Part shown: positions 45,706 to 54,817 of the stretch, one piece after another | How the letters are laid out: each line of letters begins with the position of its first letter | How positions within the stretch are numbered: the first letter of the stretch is position 1 | Assembly: GCF_002994615.1 (NCBI RefSeq) | Contig: NZ_PVNK01000308.1 | Span: 1-60,120 of the forward strand | Reading direction: 5' to 3' | Length of the DNA: 60,120 nucleotides | DNA from: Enhygromyxa salina | GTDB lineage: Bacteria > Myxococcota_A > Polyangia > Nannocystales > Nannocystaceae | Program-made: the position numbers and the translations under genes | Notes under the pieces: generated by a model | Seen by the model: the letters and a program-made list of their open reading frames with translations, nothing else | What the model was told of the DNA's origin: nothing | The model's database searches: none

Positions 45706-46224
45706 TCAGGGGCGGTGCCACTGCAGCGCTCCGTCGGGCAAGAAGTAGATCAGGTTCATGCGCTCGCCGATGACGCGGGGCACGTGGCGGGAGCCCGGAC
45801 CCAGGAACACCCAAGACGGCGGTCGGCCCTCGAATTGGCAGGTGTCGGGCGCTCGGTCCATGTCTGCGGGAAACCCGATCGTGAGTTCGCCGGCGGGGTG
45901 GGTGTGCTCGAGACCCGCGCCGACCATGCTCACGACGTCGATCGAGAGGCCGTGGGTCGCCGGTCCGGGCTTGGCGACGCGGGAAAAGCGGGCCTCGGGT
46001 TGACCGCGGTTGGCCAACCAACCCTCTTGGACGCCGCGCTCGAGCGCGCGTCCGATCGCCTGGACCCGCTCGCCAGCATGGGGAAACTCGCGCTCGATCG
46101 TCGCCTCGAGCTCGCGGATCTGCGCTTCGTCGGCGCAGCTGGCGAGGTCGAGGGCAGCGACGCGCGCGAGGATGGGATCGAGGAGCTCGAGGAGCGCGGC
46201 GCTTGGAGTGGCTTCGGTAGACAT
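45706..46224 (-). CDS. DUF4863 / 4-hydroxylaminobenzoate lyase-like protein
   Basis: 172 residues from ATG at 46224. The C-terminal half carries the family pattern EHTHPAGELTIGF, PPSWVFLGPGSRHVPRV and NLIYFLPDGALQWH, in a cupin-like layout with metal-binding His. Members include PnbB, which releases ammonia from 4-hydroxylaminobenzoate. The N-terminal helical part (LLELLDPILARVAAL) is also typical. Last gene of a four-gene unit with lipoproteins and a Nudix hydrolase, which does not suggest nitroaromatic degradation; the substrate here may differ. Confidence 0.75.
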   Translation of the reverse strand: MSTEATPSAALLELLDPILARVAALDLASCADEAQIRELEATIEREFPHAGERVQAIGRALERGVQEGWLANRGQPEARFSRVAKPGPATHGLSIDVVSMVGAGLEHTHPAGELTIGFPADMDRAPDTCQFEGRPPSWVFLGPGSRHVPRVIGERMNLIYFLPDGALQWHRP

Positions 46225-46232
46225 GGCGGAGT

Positions 46233-47099
46233 TCAAGTGTCGGTTTTGGTCTGAGTGTTGGTGTCGGCGTTGGTGTTGGTGCCGAGCTCGTCCCACGCGT
46301 CGCCGGTCACGCGGATCTGTCGGTGTCGCGCGCTCGCGTCGCGCGGGCGGTCTGCCGGGGTCGACGCGCCCGCGTGGGTCAACAGCGCCTCGCCGCTGAG
46401 GACCGCGCGGATCGGCGCGGCCTCGATGTCCGCGAGCGCGCGGCCAGGTCCGTCATCACCGCCGCGCGGGACCTCGAGCAACCACGCGCCGACCTGCGCG
46501 CCGCGCCCGAGCGGGGCCAGCCCGACCCGGTCTTCGCCGAGGGTCAAGACGTCGAAGGGCAGCCCCTCGGCCGAGCCGGCGCCCCAGCGCAGGCCGGGGT
46601 GCTCGAGGTCGGCGCGCATGATCACCTGCCAGCGATCGAGCACGCGCGTGGCGAGCGAGGCCGGCGGACAGTCGCTGGGCCACAGCCACACGAGCTCGCC
46701 GCCGGGGCTGTGGAGCTCGACAAGCTCGGCGGGATCGAGCCCGAGCTCGCCGAGGAGGTGGTCGAGGCTCGCAAGCTGGAGCGAGAGGTTGCGAAAGTCG
46801 AGGGCCGCGGACACCGGGAGCGCGAGCTCGGGCACCTCGGTCATGCGCGCGAGCGTGGTGAGGGCCGGGCCGAGCTCGCCGTCGCCTCGTTGAATCGAGG
46901 TCGTCAGGCGGGCGTCGTCGGGCACCCAGGCGTAGTCGGTGAAGCGCTCGCCGGTCCCGCAGAGCGGCTGCTCGGGCTCGGGGCGGTTGGCGACGGCGGG
47001 GGCCTCGGCGGCGGTGGTCGCCGACGGCTCGTGCGGACAGCCAGACAGCGCCAGCAGCGAGGTGGCGAGCGCTGTCCGCGTGGCCGAGGTCATGCTCAT
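46233..47099 (-). CDS. Lipoprotein of unknown function
   Basis: 288 residues from ATG at 47099. The signal ends in LLALSGC (Cys ~21). The mature part has a DYAWVPDDARLT start and a repeating beta-type pattern similar in style to the next lipoprotein upstream (47114-48145), so they may be distant paralogues. The C-terminus is Thr/Asn-rich (TNTNADTNTQTKTDT). It follows that gene by 14 bp. Confidence 0.72.
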   Translation of the reverse strand: MSMTSATRTALATSLLALSGCPHEPSATTAAEAPAVANRPEPEQPLCGTGERFTDYAWVPDDARLTTSIQRGDGELGPALTTLARMTEVPELALPVSAALDFRNLSLQLASLDHLLGELGLDPAELVELHSPGGELVWLWPSDCPPASLATRVLDRWQVIMRADLEHPGLRWGAGSAEGLPFDVLTLGEDRVGLAPLGRGAQVGAWLLEVPRGGDDGPGRALADIEAAPIRAVLSGEALLTHAGASTPADRPRDASARHRQIRVTGDAWDELGTNTNADTNTQTKTDT

Positions 47100-47113
47100 C
47101 ACGGCCGCGGACC

Positions 47114-48145
47114 TCAGCGAATGATGAAGTGCTTGACCTGCTCGGGCGTGATCGCCAGACGCCCGACGACGCCGCCACCTTCGACCACGAACTCGACCGA
47201 AGAGACCAGCTTTTGGACCTGCTGGTTCTCCTCGGGGTGGGCGCGCTCGCGCAGCTCGTTGGTGCACTCGTCGACGTCGCCGCTGGGCTCGAGCCGGATC
47301 TGGCCTTCGTAGCCGACCTGGGCGCCGGGGCCCTGGACCCGCCGCAAGGCGAACTGGACCTGGGCGATGGTCTGCTTGACGTCGTAGTGGATCAGCGGCC
47401 CGGCCGAGAACAGGACCAGCTCGATCATCGGGTCGTCGGTGAGCGTGCGCGAGAGCTCGGTCTCGACCGCCGTGCCGTCTTGATCGCGCGCGCTGGTCAG
47501 GGGCTCGAGCCCGGCGCCCGGTACGTCGACCGGGATGAAGGCCGCGACCCCGTCGCCGACCAGCGCGATGCGCCAGGGGAACGACCCGCTCGGGAGCCAG
47601 ACCTCGATCTCGTCGACGGTGTTCTTGCTGAAGCCGCCCTGCTCGAACAGCGGCGCGAGCTCGGCCGCGGGCTTGGTCAGCGGGCGCACGAAGTAGGGCG
47701 TCTTGGACAGCGCGACGCCAAACGCGAGGCTGTCTGACGCGAGCCAGTTCTCGGGCTCGGCGTCGCCGTCGAAGACCACGTCGAGGGCCTCGTCGAGGGT
47801 GGCGCGCTCGACGAGCAGGTCGGCGGCCATCGGCGGGATCCCGTAGACCACCGCCACGATCGCCGGATCCAGGCGCTGGCCGACGCGATCGAAGGCCACG
47901 GCGATCGGATCGGGCGGCAGCCAGGCGAGGAGCTGATCGAGCTCGCCGCTGGCGGCCGCCGGGGCTTGAGCCGGGTCTTCGCCAGCGTTGGGGTCGCTCG
48001 CGCCCGCCTCGGTCTTGGCGTCAGCCTTGGCGTCGGCTCCGGCCTCGGCCTCGGGCTTGGTCTTGGTCTCTTCGTCCTTGCAGCCCGCGAGCGCGAGGCT
48101 CAGGAGCAAGGGGCAAAGGACCCAAGCTGCTCGACGCGCGCTCAT
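47114..48145 (-). CDS. Lipoprotein of unknown function
   Basis: 343 residues from ATG at 48145, overlapping the Nudix stop as ATGA. The signal ends in SLALAGC (Cys ~22); the linker (~25-65) is built of Ala, Lys, Glu and Asp (ADAKADAKTEAGA). The folded region has PPDPIAVAFDRVGQRLDP and EIEVWLPSGSFPWRIALVGD. No family recognised. Middle gene of the nudix-lipoprotein-lipoprotein-DUF4863 unit. Confidence 0.75.
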   Translation of the reverse strand: MSARRAAWVLCPLLLSLALAGCKDEETKTKPEAEAGADAKADAKTEAGASDPNAGEDPAQAPAAASGELDQLLAWLPPDPIAVAFDRVGQRLDPAIVAVVYGIPPMAADLLVERATLDEALDVVFDGDAEPENWLASDSLAFGVALSKTPYFVRPLTKPAAELAPLFEQGGFSKNTVDEIEVWLPSGSFPWRIALVGDGVAAFIPVDVPGAGLEPLTSARDQDGTAVETELSRTLTDDPMIELVLFSAGPLIHYDVKQTIAQVQFALRRVQGPGAQVGYEGQIRLEPSGDVDECTNELRERAHPEENQQVQKLVSSVEFVVEGGGVVGRLAITPEQVKHFIIR

Positions 48146-48843
48146 GACTGCGGCACCCAGCGCTTGCCCGCGCGGACGAAGCGACGGGGAAGGGGGTGGA
48201 CGCGCTCGGGCACCGAACCGGTGTCACCGGGCAGCTGGGCGTACTCGGGGTCGTGGGGCATGACGATCTGGATGCTGGTGTCGAGGGGGACGACCTTGGG
48301 CAGGATCGGTTCGCGCGCGGACGCGGACGGGCGCGCCAGCCACTCGCGCCAGTGACCGTTGGCGAGGCCCATCATGATGCTCAGGGTCGGCGGCGGGAGG
48401 TCGACCTGCTCGGCCCGCCATTGGTCGAGGATCGTCGCCGCGCTGGCCCAGCGGCCCGCGTGGGTCTCCTCGCCGTCGGCGACCGCCTCGTGACCCTGGT
48501 CGGGGGCGATCGTGGTCAGGTAGAAGCGGGCGGTGAAGCGGCGCCGGGACTCCGCCGAGGGGGTCGTCCAGGTGTCGAACCAGCGCAGCTTGGCGAGGTC
48601 GAGGGCGAGGCTGGCCTCCTCGAGACACTCTCTTTGCGCGGCTCGTGCAAATTGCGCGTCCTCGCCCTCGTCTTGGGCCTGCGCGTCTTCGTCTTCGACG
48701 CGGCCGCCGGGGAACACCAGCGCGTCGGGCATGAACGCGCTCTTGGCCGAGCGGCGCAGCATGTACAGCTCGGGCTCGGGGTCGTCGCTGCTGCGGGGGC
48801 GCAGGACGACGACCGTCGCCGCGGGTCGAACAGCCGGGGTCAT
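48142..48843 (-). CDS. Nudix hydrolase
   Basis: 233 residues from ATG at 48843 (MTPAVRPAATVVVLRPRS). The Nudix box is GGRVEDED then, after an acidic insertion, AAQRECLEEASL; the REC-LEE core is intact while the first Gly-to-Arg distance is about ten residues longer than the consensus GX5EX7REUXEEXGU. Similar enlarged boxes occur in NUDT7/19-type CoA or acyl-CoA pyrophosphatases, which also fits LRRSAKSAFMPDALVFPGGR. First gene of the four-gene unit. Confidence 0.82.
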   Translation of the reverse strand: MTPAVRPAATVVVLRPRSSDDPEPELYMLRRSAKSAFMPDALVFPGGRVEDEDAQAQDEGEDAQFARAAQRECLEEASLALDLAKLRWFDTWTTPSAESRRRFTARFYLTTIAPDQGHEAVADGEETHAGRWASAATILDQWRAEQVDLPPPTLSIMMGLANGHWREWLARPSASAREPILPKVVPLDTSIQIVMPHDPEYAQLPGDTGSVPERVHPLPRRFVRAGKRWVPQS

Positions 48844-48918
48844 CGCGGCGTTGGTATCACGTTCCTTTGCGCCCTGGCCATGCGTGCACGCCTGCGCGCT
48901 GGCGCGGTCAGACACAGC

Positions 48919-48948
48919 TTGTCTGTAGGGCCGGCGGCGCATTACCCT
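48919..48948 (+). promoter_or_regulatory. Promoter TTGTCT-N18-TACCCT
   Basis: TTGTCT (48919-48924), 18 bp, TACCCT (48943-48948), then 7 nt to the ATG at 48956 (4 nt to an earlier ATG). Helps to choose the second ATG. Confidence 0.5.
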
Positions 48949-48955
48949 CACGATG

Positions 48956-49333
48956 ATGGTCCGCGTGTTCATGTCCCAAAACTGCATCGACCGCTGGCAC
49001 GCCGCGGGGGGGATCGCGCTCGACGGCGACATCCTGCGCTTTCACGCGGTCCCGGGTGCGGGCCTGTTCATCAACCCGAGCGTCTACTTCGAGCGCATCG
49101 ACGGCGGCGAGGCCGACCCCTACGACATCGTCGGCGCGGTCAAGACGGCCCAGGAGCTCGCGCAGATGGGCGCCGAGCACTACGAGCGCTCGGTCGTGCT
49201 CGGGGACTTCGCCTACACCGTCAACCCGGGCTTCGTGGCCTCGCCGGTCGGGCCCGACGGGACCCCGGTGATGCTCGACGGCGGCGCCTGGGGCCAGCTG
49301 GTCGGCGCGATCGAGGCGCTCGGGGCTCCTTGA
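48956..49333 (+). CDS. Conserved-looking small protein of unknown function
   Basis: 125 residues from ATG at 48956; the ATG at 48953 adds one Met. MVRVFMSQNCIDRWHAAGGI, a GDILRF strand, and the YERSVVLGDFAYTVNPGFVA region suggest a compact soluble alpha/beta protein. No signal peptide or membrane segment. Not recognised. Confidence 0.65.
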   Translation: MVRVFMSQNCIDRWHAAGGIALDGDILRFHAVPGAGLFINPSVYFERIDGGEADPYDIVGAVKTAQELAQMGAEHYERSVVLGDFAYTVNPGFVASPVGPDGTPVMLDGGAWGQLVGAIEALGAP

Positions 49334-49415
49334 GCCACTGGCCGATCTGAGCTCCCCGCTGATCTGATCTCCCGGCTGGGCCCGCGGGGGTTGGGCCCTC
49401 ATACTGGCGATACCG

Positions 49416-50207
49416 ATGCTGCCCTTTTTCATCCTCGCCGCGCTCGCATACGGCGCGGCCTCGTTCGCCTACGGCGCCGGCACCGACGAGGGCAGCCCGG
49501 TCAAGCAGTGGGCCCGCGCGCTCCTGGCTGGCGCGGCGCTCCTTCACCTCGGCACGGTCGGCGCGCAGTGCGTCGACGGCAACCACCCCTTCAAGTCGGT
49601 CTTCCTCGCGACCAGCCTCGGGCTGTTGATCGCGGTCGCCGGGTTCCTGGCGATCAGCGCCAAGCGACGCCCAATGCGCGCGCTCGGGGCCGTGCTCGCG
49701 CCCCTGGGCTTGATCGGCCTGACCCTGGGCGTGGTCATGGGGCCGGCCGTCCCCGCCGGGGCGGGCACGGTCTCCGCCGACCTGGTCCGGGCCCACATCG
49801 CGCTCGCGACCGTCGGCGTGTCGGGCTTCGTGCTCGCGGCGGGGGTCGCGGGGCTCTACCTCGGGATGGAGCGGCGGCTGAGGACCAAGCAATTCCAGCC
49901 GGGCCAGTCGGGGATCTCACTGCGCGGCCTCGACCGTCTCCACTGGTGGTTGGTGCTGCTGGTCACGCCCGTGTTCACCCTCGCGATCGTGACCGGCGCG
50001 ATCGCCTTGTTGCGCGAGGGCGGCCCGGAGATGCTGGGTGAGCGCGCGATCGAGATCGCCGCCGCGGCGATCGCGTTCGTGGCCAGCTCGGCGAGCCTGG
50101 TCTCGCGCGCGGTGTGGGGCCTGCGCGGGCGCAAGGCCGCATGGCTGACGATGGTCGCGTTCTTGTGCATGGTCCTCATACTCGTGTCCTACGCCGTACG
50201 ATCATGA
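49416..50207 (+). CDS. hemX: CcsA/HemX-type cytochrome c assembly protein
   Basis: 263 residues from ATG at 49416. About eight hydrophobic helices; conserved His in LLHLGTVGAQ, VRAHIALATVG and LDRLHWWLVLL are the heme-handling His of CcsA/HemX proteins. The GTG of hemA follows at 17 bp. HemX has been linked to glutamyl-tRNA reductase levels, and a gene of this family sits before hemA in many bacteria. Confidence 0.85.
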   Translation: MLPFFILAALAYGAASFAYGAGTDEGSPVKQWARALLAGAALLHLGTVGAQCVDGNHPFKSVFLATSLGLLIAVAGFLAISAKRRPMRALGAVLAPLGLIGLTLGVVMGPAVPAGAGTVSADLVRAHIALATVGVSGFVLAAGVAGLYLGMERRLRTKQFQPGQSGISLRGLDRLHWWLVLLVTPVFTLAIVTGAIALLREGGPEMLGERAIEIAAAAIAFVASSASLVSRAVWGLRGRKAAWLTMVAFLCMVLILVSYAVRS

Positions 50208-50223
50208 CTTGGGGGATGACGCC

Positions 50224-51588
50224 GTGAGCCTGCTGGCCGTGGGCCTCAACCACACGACCGCGCCGGTCGATCTCCGCGAGCAGCTCGCGGTCCCGCGCGA
50301 GCAGATCGGCGACAGCCTCTCGGGCCTCCTGACCCGGGCGTCGCTGAGCGAGGTCGTGCTGCTGTCGACCTGCAACCGGGTCGAGGTCTACGCCGTCCAG
50401 CCCGACACGCCCGAGCCCGAGACGATCGTCAACGCGCTCGCCGAGCTGCGCGGGATCAAGGGCGAGCTCGTTCGCCGCCACTGCTTCGTGCGCGAGCAAG
50501 ACGGCGCCGCGCGACACATCTTTCGGGTCGCCGCGAGCCTCGAGAGCATGGTCGTCGGCGAGCCGCAGATCCTCGGCCAGGTCAAGGACGCGTGGCAGCT
50601 CGCGCGCCAGCGCCAGACCGTCGGACCGATCCTCGATCGCTGCTTGACGATGGCCTTTCGCGGGGCCAAGCGCGTGCGCAGCGAGACCGAGATCGCCCGC
50701 GGCGGGGCGTCGATCGCCTCGGTCGCCGTCGACCTCGCGCGCAGCATCTTCGGCGAGCTCGGCGGCTCGACGGTCGCGCTGATCGGCGCCGGCGAGATGG
50801 CCCGTCAGGCCGCGATCCACCTGCGCGCCGCGGGGGCCGAGCAGATCTTCGTGGTCAACCGCAGCCGCGAGCGCGGCGAGGCCCTCGCCGAGGCCGTCGG
50901 TGGCCAGGCCCACGGCTGGGATCAGCTCGACGAGGCCCTGATCCGGGCCGACGTGGTCGTGACCAGCACCGGCGCGAGCGAGCCGATCATCGAGCCCCGG
51001 ATGATGCGCAAGATCATGCGCAAGCGTCGGGGCGCGCCGATCTTCATGGTCGACATCGCGGTCCCGCGCGACGTCCACTCCCGGGTCGGGCGGCTCGACT
51101 CGGTCTACGTCTACGACGTCGACGACCTCCAGAAGATCCTCCTGTCGAACCTCCAGGCCCGCAGCGTCGAGGCCAAGGCCGCCGACGAGGTCCTCGAGCA
51201 GGAGATCCTCTCGTTCTTGCACTGGCAGCGCGCGCGCAGCCTCAACCCGGTCATCCGCGAGCTGCGGAGCCACGCGCGATCGATCATGGCGCACGAGGTC
51301 GACAAGGCGATCGCGCGGCTCGGCGAGGTCGACGAGGCCCAGCGCGAGGTCGTCGCGGCCCTCGGTCACGCGATCACTCAAAAGATCCTCCACCGCCCGC
51401 TCAAGGCCCTGCGCGAGTCGGCGATCCACGCCGAGCGCGATGATCTGTCGGGCGCGCTCCGGACCTTGTTCGCGCTCGAGGAGGCCCTGGACAGCGAGGA
51501 CCAGCTTGGCGAGAGTGAGCGCGAGGGCGAGCTCGACAACCCCAAGGGCGACGAGCTGGCCGACGACCCGCCCGAGCACGACCCGTGA
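50224..51588 (+). CDS. hemA: Glutamyl-tRNA reductase
   Basis: 454 residues from GTG at 50224, with GGGGGATGA ahead. The start places the catalytic Cys at residue 50 in STCNR, the position expected in the family; the TTG at 50209 would shift it. NADPH motif GAGEMARQAA, ESMVVGEPQILGQVK and GRLDSVYVYDVDDL are typical. It reduces glutamyl-tRNA to glutamate-1-semialdehyde, the first step of C5 tetrapyrrole synthesis. Relevant to the B12-dependent IcmF in this window. The stop overlaps the hemC start. Confidence 0.96.
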   Translation: MSLLAVGLNHTTAPVDLREQLAVPREQIGDSLSGLLTRASLSEVVLLSTCNRVEVYAVQPDTPEPETIVNALAELRGIKGELVRRHCFVREQDGAARHIFRVAASLESMVVGEPQILGQVKDAWQLARQRQTVGPILDRCLTMAFRGAKRVRSETEIARGGASIASVAVDLARSIFGELGGSTVALIGAGEMARQAAIHLRAAGAEQIFVVNRSRERGEALAEAVGGQAHGWDQLDEALIRADVVVTSTGASEPIIEPRMMRKIMRKRRGAPIFMVDIAVPRDVHSRVGRLDSVYVYDVDDLQKILLSNLQARSVEAKAADEVLEQEILSFLHWQRARSLNPVIRELRSHARSIMAHEVDKAIARLGEVDEAQREVVAALGHAITQKILHRPLKALRESAIHAERDDLSGALRTLFALEEALDSEDQLGESEREGELDNPKGDELADDPPEHDP

Positions 51589-52562
51589 ACGACGAAGCAC
51601 CCAAGACCAAGCACCTGCGCCTCGGCACCCGCGCGAGCGCGCTGGCGCTGTGGCAGGCCAAGCATGTCCGCGACGCCCTGCTCGCCCACTGGGGCGACGC
51701 GCTCGAGGTCACGCTCGTGAAGATCGTGACCAAGGGCGACCAGATCCTCGATCGCCCGCTCAACCAGGTCGGCGGCAAGGGCCTGTTCGTGAACGCCATC
51801 GAGGACCAGCTCCTCGCCGGCGAGATCGACCTCGCGGTTCACAGCATGAAGGACCTCCCGGGCCACCCGCCCGAGGGTCTGGCGATCGTCTGCACGCCCG
51901 AGCGCGCCGATCCCCGCGACGCGCTCGTCGGTCCGCCGGGCTCGACCCTCGCGGGCGCTCCCGCGGGCACCCGGCTCGGGACCTCGAGCTTGCGCCGCGG
52001 GGCGCTGGCCAGGCGCATCAACCCCGGGCTCGAGATCGTCTCGATCCGCGGCAACGTGCCCACGCGGATCGCCAAGATCGAGGAGGGCGTCGTCGACCTC
52101 GTGCTGCTCGCGGCCGCGGGGCTGCAGCGCCTCGGCCTCGACGCCCAGATCGTCGAGTACCTCGACATCGAGGCCATGTGCCCGGCCGCGGGCCAGGGCA
52201 TCCTCGCGCTCGAGACCCGGGCAGGGGACGCGGCCGTCCACGAGCTGCTCGCGCCCCTCGAGGACCCGCGCACCGCGATCGTCGCCGCGGCCGAGCGGGC
52301 CTTCCTCGCCCGGCTCGAGGGCGGCTGTCAGGTGCCGATGGCCTGTCACGCGCAGGTCGTCGAGGGGGAAGGTGAGGGCGCGGCGAGCCTGCACGTGCGC
52401 GGCTTGGTCGTCGATCCCTCGGGCGCGCCGCTGTTCGACGCGCGCAAGGTCGGCGATCCGAGCGACGCGGCCGCGCTCGGCCGCGGCCTGGCCGAGACGC
52501 TGCTGCGCCTCGGCGCGGGGGCGATCATCGAGGCCCACAAGCAGGCGCCGCGCCGAGGGTGA
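51585..52562 (+). CDS. hemC: Porphobilinogen deaminase (hydroxymethylbilane synthase)
   Basis: 325 residues from GTG at 51585, GTGA overlap with hemA. LRLGTRASALALWQA start, HSMKDLP, GTSSLRRGA, and Cys248 in LEGGCQVPMA, which carries the dipyrromethane cofactor. It joins four porphobilinogen molecules into hydroxymethylbilane. Operon order hemX-hemA-hemC; hemD is not in the window. Confidence 0.96.
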   Translation: MNDEAPKTKHLRLGTRASALALWQAKHVRDALLAHWGDALEVTLVKIVTKGDQILDRPLNQVGGKGLFVNAIEDQLLAGEIDLAVHSMKDLPGHPPEGLAIVCTPERADPRDALVGPPGSTLAGAPAGTRLGTSSLRRGALARRINPGLEIVSIRGNVPTRIAKIEEGVVDLVLLAAAGLQRLGLDAQIVEYLDIEAMCPAAGQGILALETRAGDAAVHELLAPLEDPRTAIVAAAERAFLARLEGGCQVPMACHAQVVEGEGEGAASLHVRGLVVDPSGAPLFDARKVGDPSDAAALGRGLAETLLRLGAGAIIEAHKQAPRRG

Positions 52563-52748
52563 GCGGAGCGCCTGTCGACCGACCCGTGTTGCGAGTACCT
52601 ACGGTAGGCGCCGAGGTGCTCGCTCACGCCGAGCTCGGCCGCGAGCGCGCCGGCGTAGGCGTCGACGTACGCGAAGGGTAGTTGCTGCGGGCCGCAGTGG
52701 GCGTTGAGAGGCTCATGCCGACACGCGTGCCCGAGCCCGCGGCGGTCG

Positions 52749-53123
52749 TCAGCTCTTGATGCTGCTGAGCCGGGTCTTGAGCCAGTCGAGGTCGAGCTTG
52801 GTGGGGTGCTCGATGAAGGTGTCGGGGTCGTCGACCACGTGCTGGAGGTGCTCCTCCTTGACCTTCCAGCCGATGTCGGGCGCGTCCTTGCCGTGGGTGG
52901 CGTGGAGCTCCTTGCCCGAGTAGGTCAGCGTGAAATAGTCGTGCGGGTACTTGGGATCGGTCTTGTAGATCTCGACGCCGATCCTCTTGTCGCCGAGGAT
53001 CTTCTCGCCCACGGACAACAGCTGCTTGAACGGAATCTCGTCCTTGTTGGCCGCGATCGCCCGATTCACGACGTCGATGTACTGGGTGAACAGTGCGTCG
53101 GGTGCTAGCTGCTTCGCTTCCAT
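52749..53123 (-). CDS. Small soluble protein of unknown function
   Basis: 124 residues from ATG at 53123, with AGGGG just upstream. Charged, mixed alpha/beta: LFTQYIDVVNRAIAANKDEI, VGEKILGDKRIGVEIYK, YFTLTYSGKELHATHG. Codon use is normal. No signal peptide. Not recognised. Confidence 0.68.
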   Translation of the reverse strand: MEAKQLAPDALFTQYIDVVNRAIAANKDEIPFKQLLSVGEKILGDKRIGVEIYKTDPKYPHDYFTLTYSGKELHATHGKDAPDIGWKVKEEHLQHVVDDPDTFIEHPTKLDLDWLKTRLSSIKS

Positions 53124-53180
53124 CCCCTGTCTCTAGCTCGGCGCCCGGGGCCGGCAAGGGGGCGCGCGTGCTTTGCCGGC

Positions 53181-53915
53181 TCAGCCGTCGACGCGGCCGA
53201 GCGGCGCGTTGTCGAGGCCGCCCGCGTAGACGAGCTCACCCGCGGGGTTGATCACGAACATGTGCGGCGTCGTCTTGGCCCCGTAGCTGTGGCCGACGGC
53301 GCCGTCCTCGTCGATCAAGATCGGGTGCTCGATCTTCCACTCGGCCTTGGCTTGCTTGTTGCGCTCGACGCCCGCGCCCTGCTTGCCGGGCGCGCCGGAG
53401 TTGATCGCGAGCCACACGACGCCGGCCTTGGTCTGCTCGTTGCCGAGGGTCGCGAGCGGGCCCTCGCCGTGGGCGTACCTGACGAAGGGGCAGTCGGGGT
53501 TGAACCACTCGAGCACGACGGTCTTGCCGGCGAAGTCGGCGAGCGAGACCTGCGCGCCGTCGAGGTCGGGCAAGGTGAACGCGGGCGCGGGCTGGCCGAG
53601 CACGGCGGTGGCCTCGGCTCCGGCGTCCGCATACTTGACGCCGCATCCGTAGGCGGTGGTCTCGGACAGGGTCACGGCCTCTCCGGCGCCGAGCTCGGTC
53701 AGGGCCGTGAGCAGGTGGGCGCTGTAGCCGGCGGGCGCCTCGGCCGGCTCGGGCTTGGCGTCGTCGGGCTTGGCGTCGTCAGACTTGGCGTCGTCAGACT
53801 TGGCGTCGCCCTTGGGCTTCTCGGTCTTGGCATCGTCGGCGCTGGTGGAGCCGCCGCAGCCGACGAGGGGCAGCGAGAGGGACAGGGCGAGGACGGTCGG
53901 GGCGAGGTGGTTCAT
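53181..53915 (-). CDS. Redoxin-domain lipoprotein
   Basis: 244 residues from ATG at 53915. The lipoprotein signal ends in LPLVGC (Cys ~20), then a linker of repeated DDAK units (~30-55). The C-terminal ~150 residues are AhpC/TSA-like: LGQPAPAFTLPDLDGAQVSL, EWFNPDCPFVRY (one Cys, no CxxC) and TTPHMFVI with cis-Pro. The protein ends at DNAPLGRVDG, where relatives usually continue about 20 residues, so the C-terminus may be cut short. Placed 23 bp after the DsbD-N gene. Confidence 0.82.
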   Translation of the reverse strand: MNHLAPTVLALSLSLPLVGCGGSTSADDAKTEKPKGDAKSDDAKSDDAKPDDAKPEPAEAPAGYSAHLLTALTELGAGEAVTLSETTAYGCGVKYADAGAEATAVLGQPAPAFTLPDLDGAQVSLADFAGKTVVLEWFNPDCPFVRYAHGEGPLATLGNEQTKAGVVWLAINSGAPGKQGAGVERNKQAKAEWKIEHPILIDEDGAVGHSYGAKTTPHMFVINPAGELVYAGGLDNAPLGRVDG

Positions 53916-53938
53916 GATGGTTGTCTGCTTGTTGTCGG

Positions 53939-54811
53939 TCACGCGGGTGGCCACGGGACCGCGAGCTCGAGCCAGCGTGTCTGCCCGGCGAGGGTCGCGC
54001 GCAAGACACCCTGGGCGCCCGCGGGCGGGGCTCCAGTGAAACGGTAGTGGAGCACTAGATCGTCGCCCGTGCGGTCTTGGTTACCGAGGATCGCGGTCTC
54101 GGTTGCGTAGGGGAACAGCTCGGTGAGCTGGAGATCCTCCGCGCTCGGCCGCAGGTGCAAGGCGCCGTCGATCCAGCTGGAGGCGACGCGCGCGTTGGCC
54201 GGCTCCGGGACCCGCGCGAGCATCTCGACGGTCGCGGCGTCGCTGGCCTGGGCGAGCTCGGCCACGCGGGCGCCGACCTCGCTCTCGCCCGGGATGCAGC
54301 TCTGGGCGCAGGCGAGGTAGTTGCTGCGCAGCTCGATCTGCGCGCCCTCGCCGAGCTCGCTCAGGGGGACGAACAACACCGCCGTCTCGCCCCAGCCGTA
54401 GCTCTGCTGGCCGCCCTCGCTAGCGAAGCGCTCGGGCGCGGGGTAGAGCGTCTCGCCAGCCTCGGCGTGCTCGGCCTCGACCGTGAGCCGGGTCCGGAGG
54501 CCCGTCTCGCCGGGGTTTTTCCAGTAGATGTGCCAGCCCGGCTCGATCTGGTGGCGCACGGCCACGAGCGCCTCGGCTCCGGCCAGGGAGCTGCCGGGCC
54601 CGAGGCGCGCGGCGAGGCGCTCGCGCGCGGCGTCGTCGACGAGCGCGAGCTCGACGGTGACCAGCGGCGGCCGCTCGGGCTCGACCTTGCTCGGCCCGGG
54701 CTCGTCGTTCGCGCGCAGCTCCGCGGCTGTGGGATCTGTGCCGCCGGTCTTGCACCCGGCGAGGAGCAGGGCGAGCGAGGCGGTCGCGAGCGAGCAGACG
54801 ATCCGAGTCAC
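53939..54811 (-). CDS. DsbD N-terminal (disulfide reductase-type) lipoprotein
   Basis: 290 residues from GTG at 54811. Signal ends in LALLLAGC (Cys ~20). The folded part matches DsbD-alpha domains: IEPGWHIYWKNPGETGL, YGWGETAVLFVPL, and a Cys pair in YLACAQSCIPGE. In DsbD this domain passes electrons to periplasmic partners; here it is a separate lipoprotein without the membrane core, next to a redoxin lipoprotein. TTGCTG-N17-TACCCT lies 6 nt before the start. Confidence 0.85.
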   Translation of the reverse strand: MTRIVCSLATASLALLLAGCKTGGTDPTAAELRANDEPGPSKVEPERPPLVTVELALVDDAARERLAARLGPGSSLAGAEALVAVRHQIEPGWHIYWKNPGETGLRTRLTVEAEHAEAGETLYPAPERFASEGGQQSYGWGETAVLFVPLSELGEGAQIELRSNYLACAQSCIPGESEVGARVAELAQASDAATVEMLARVPEPANARVASSWIDGALHLRPSAEDLQLTELFPYATETAILGNQDRTGDDLVLHYRFTGAPPAGAQGVLRATLAGQTRWLELAVPWPPA

Positions 54812-54817
54812 GCAGGC

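Noticed and set aside
52563..52748. Minus-strand stretch encoding QQLPFAYVDAYAGALAAELG
   Set aside because: Codon use is gene-like, but it runs into the end of hemC, with no start or stop that makes sense.
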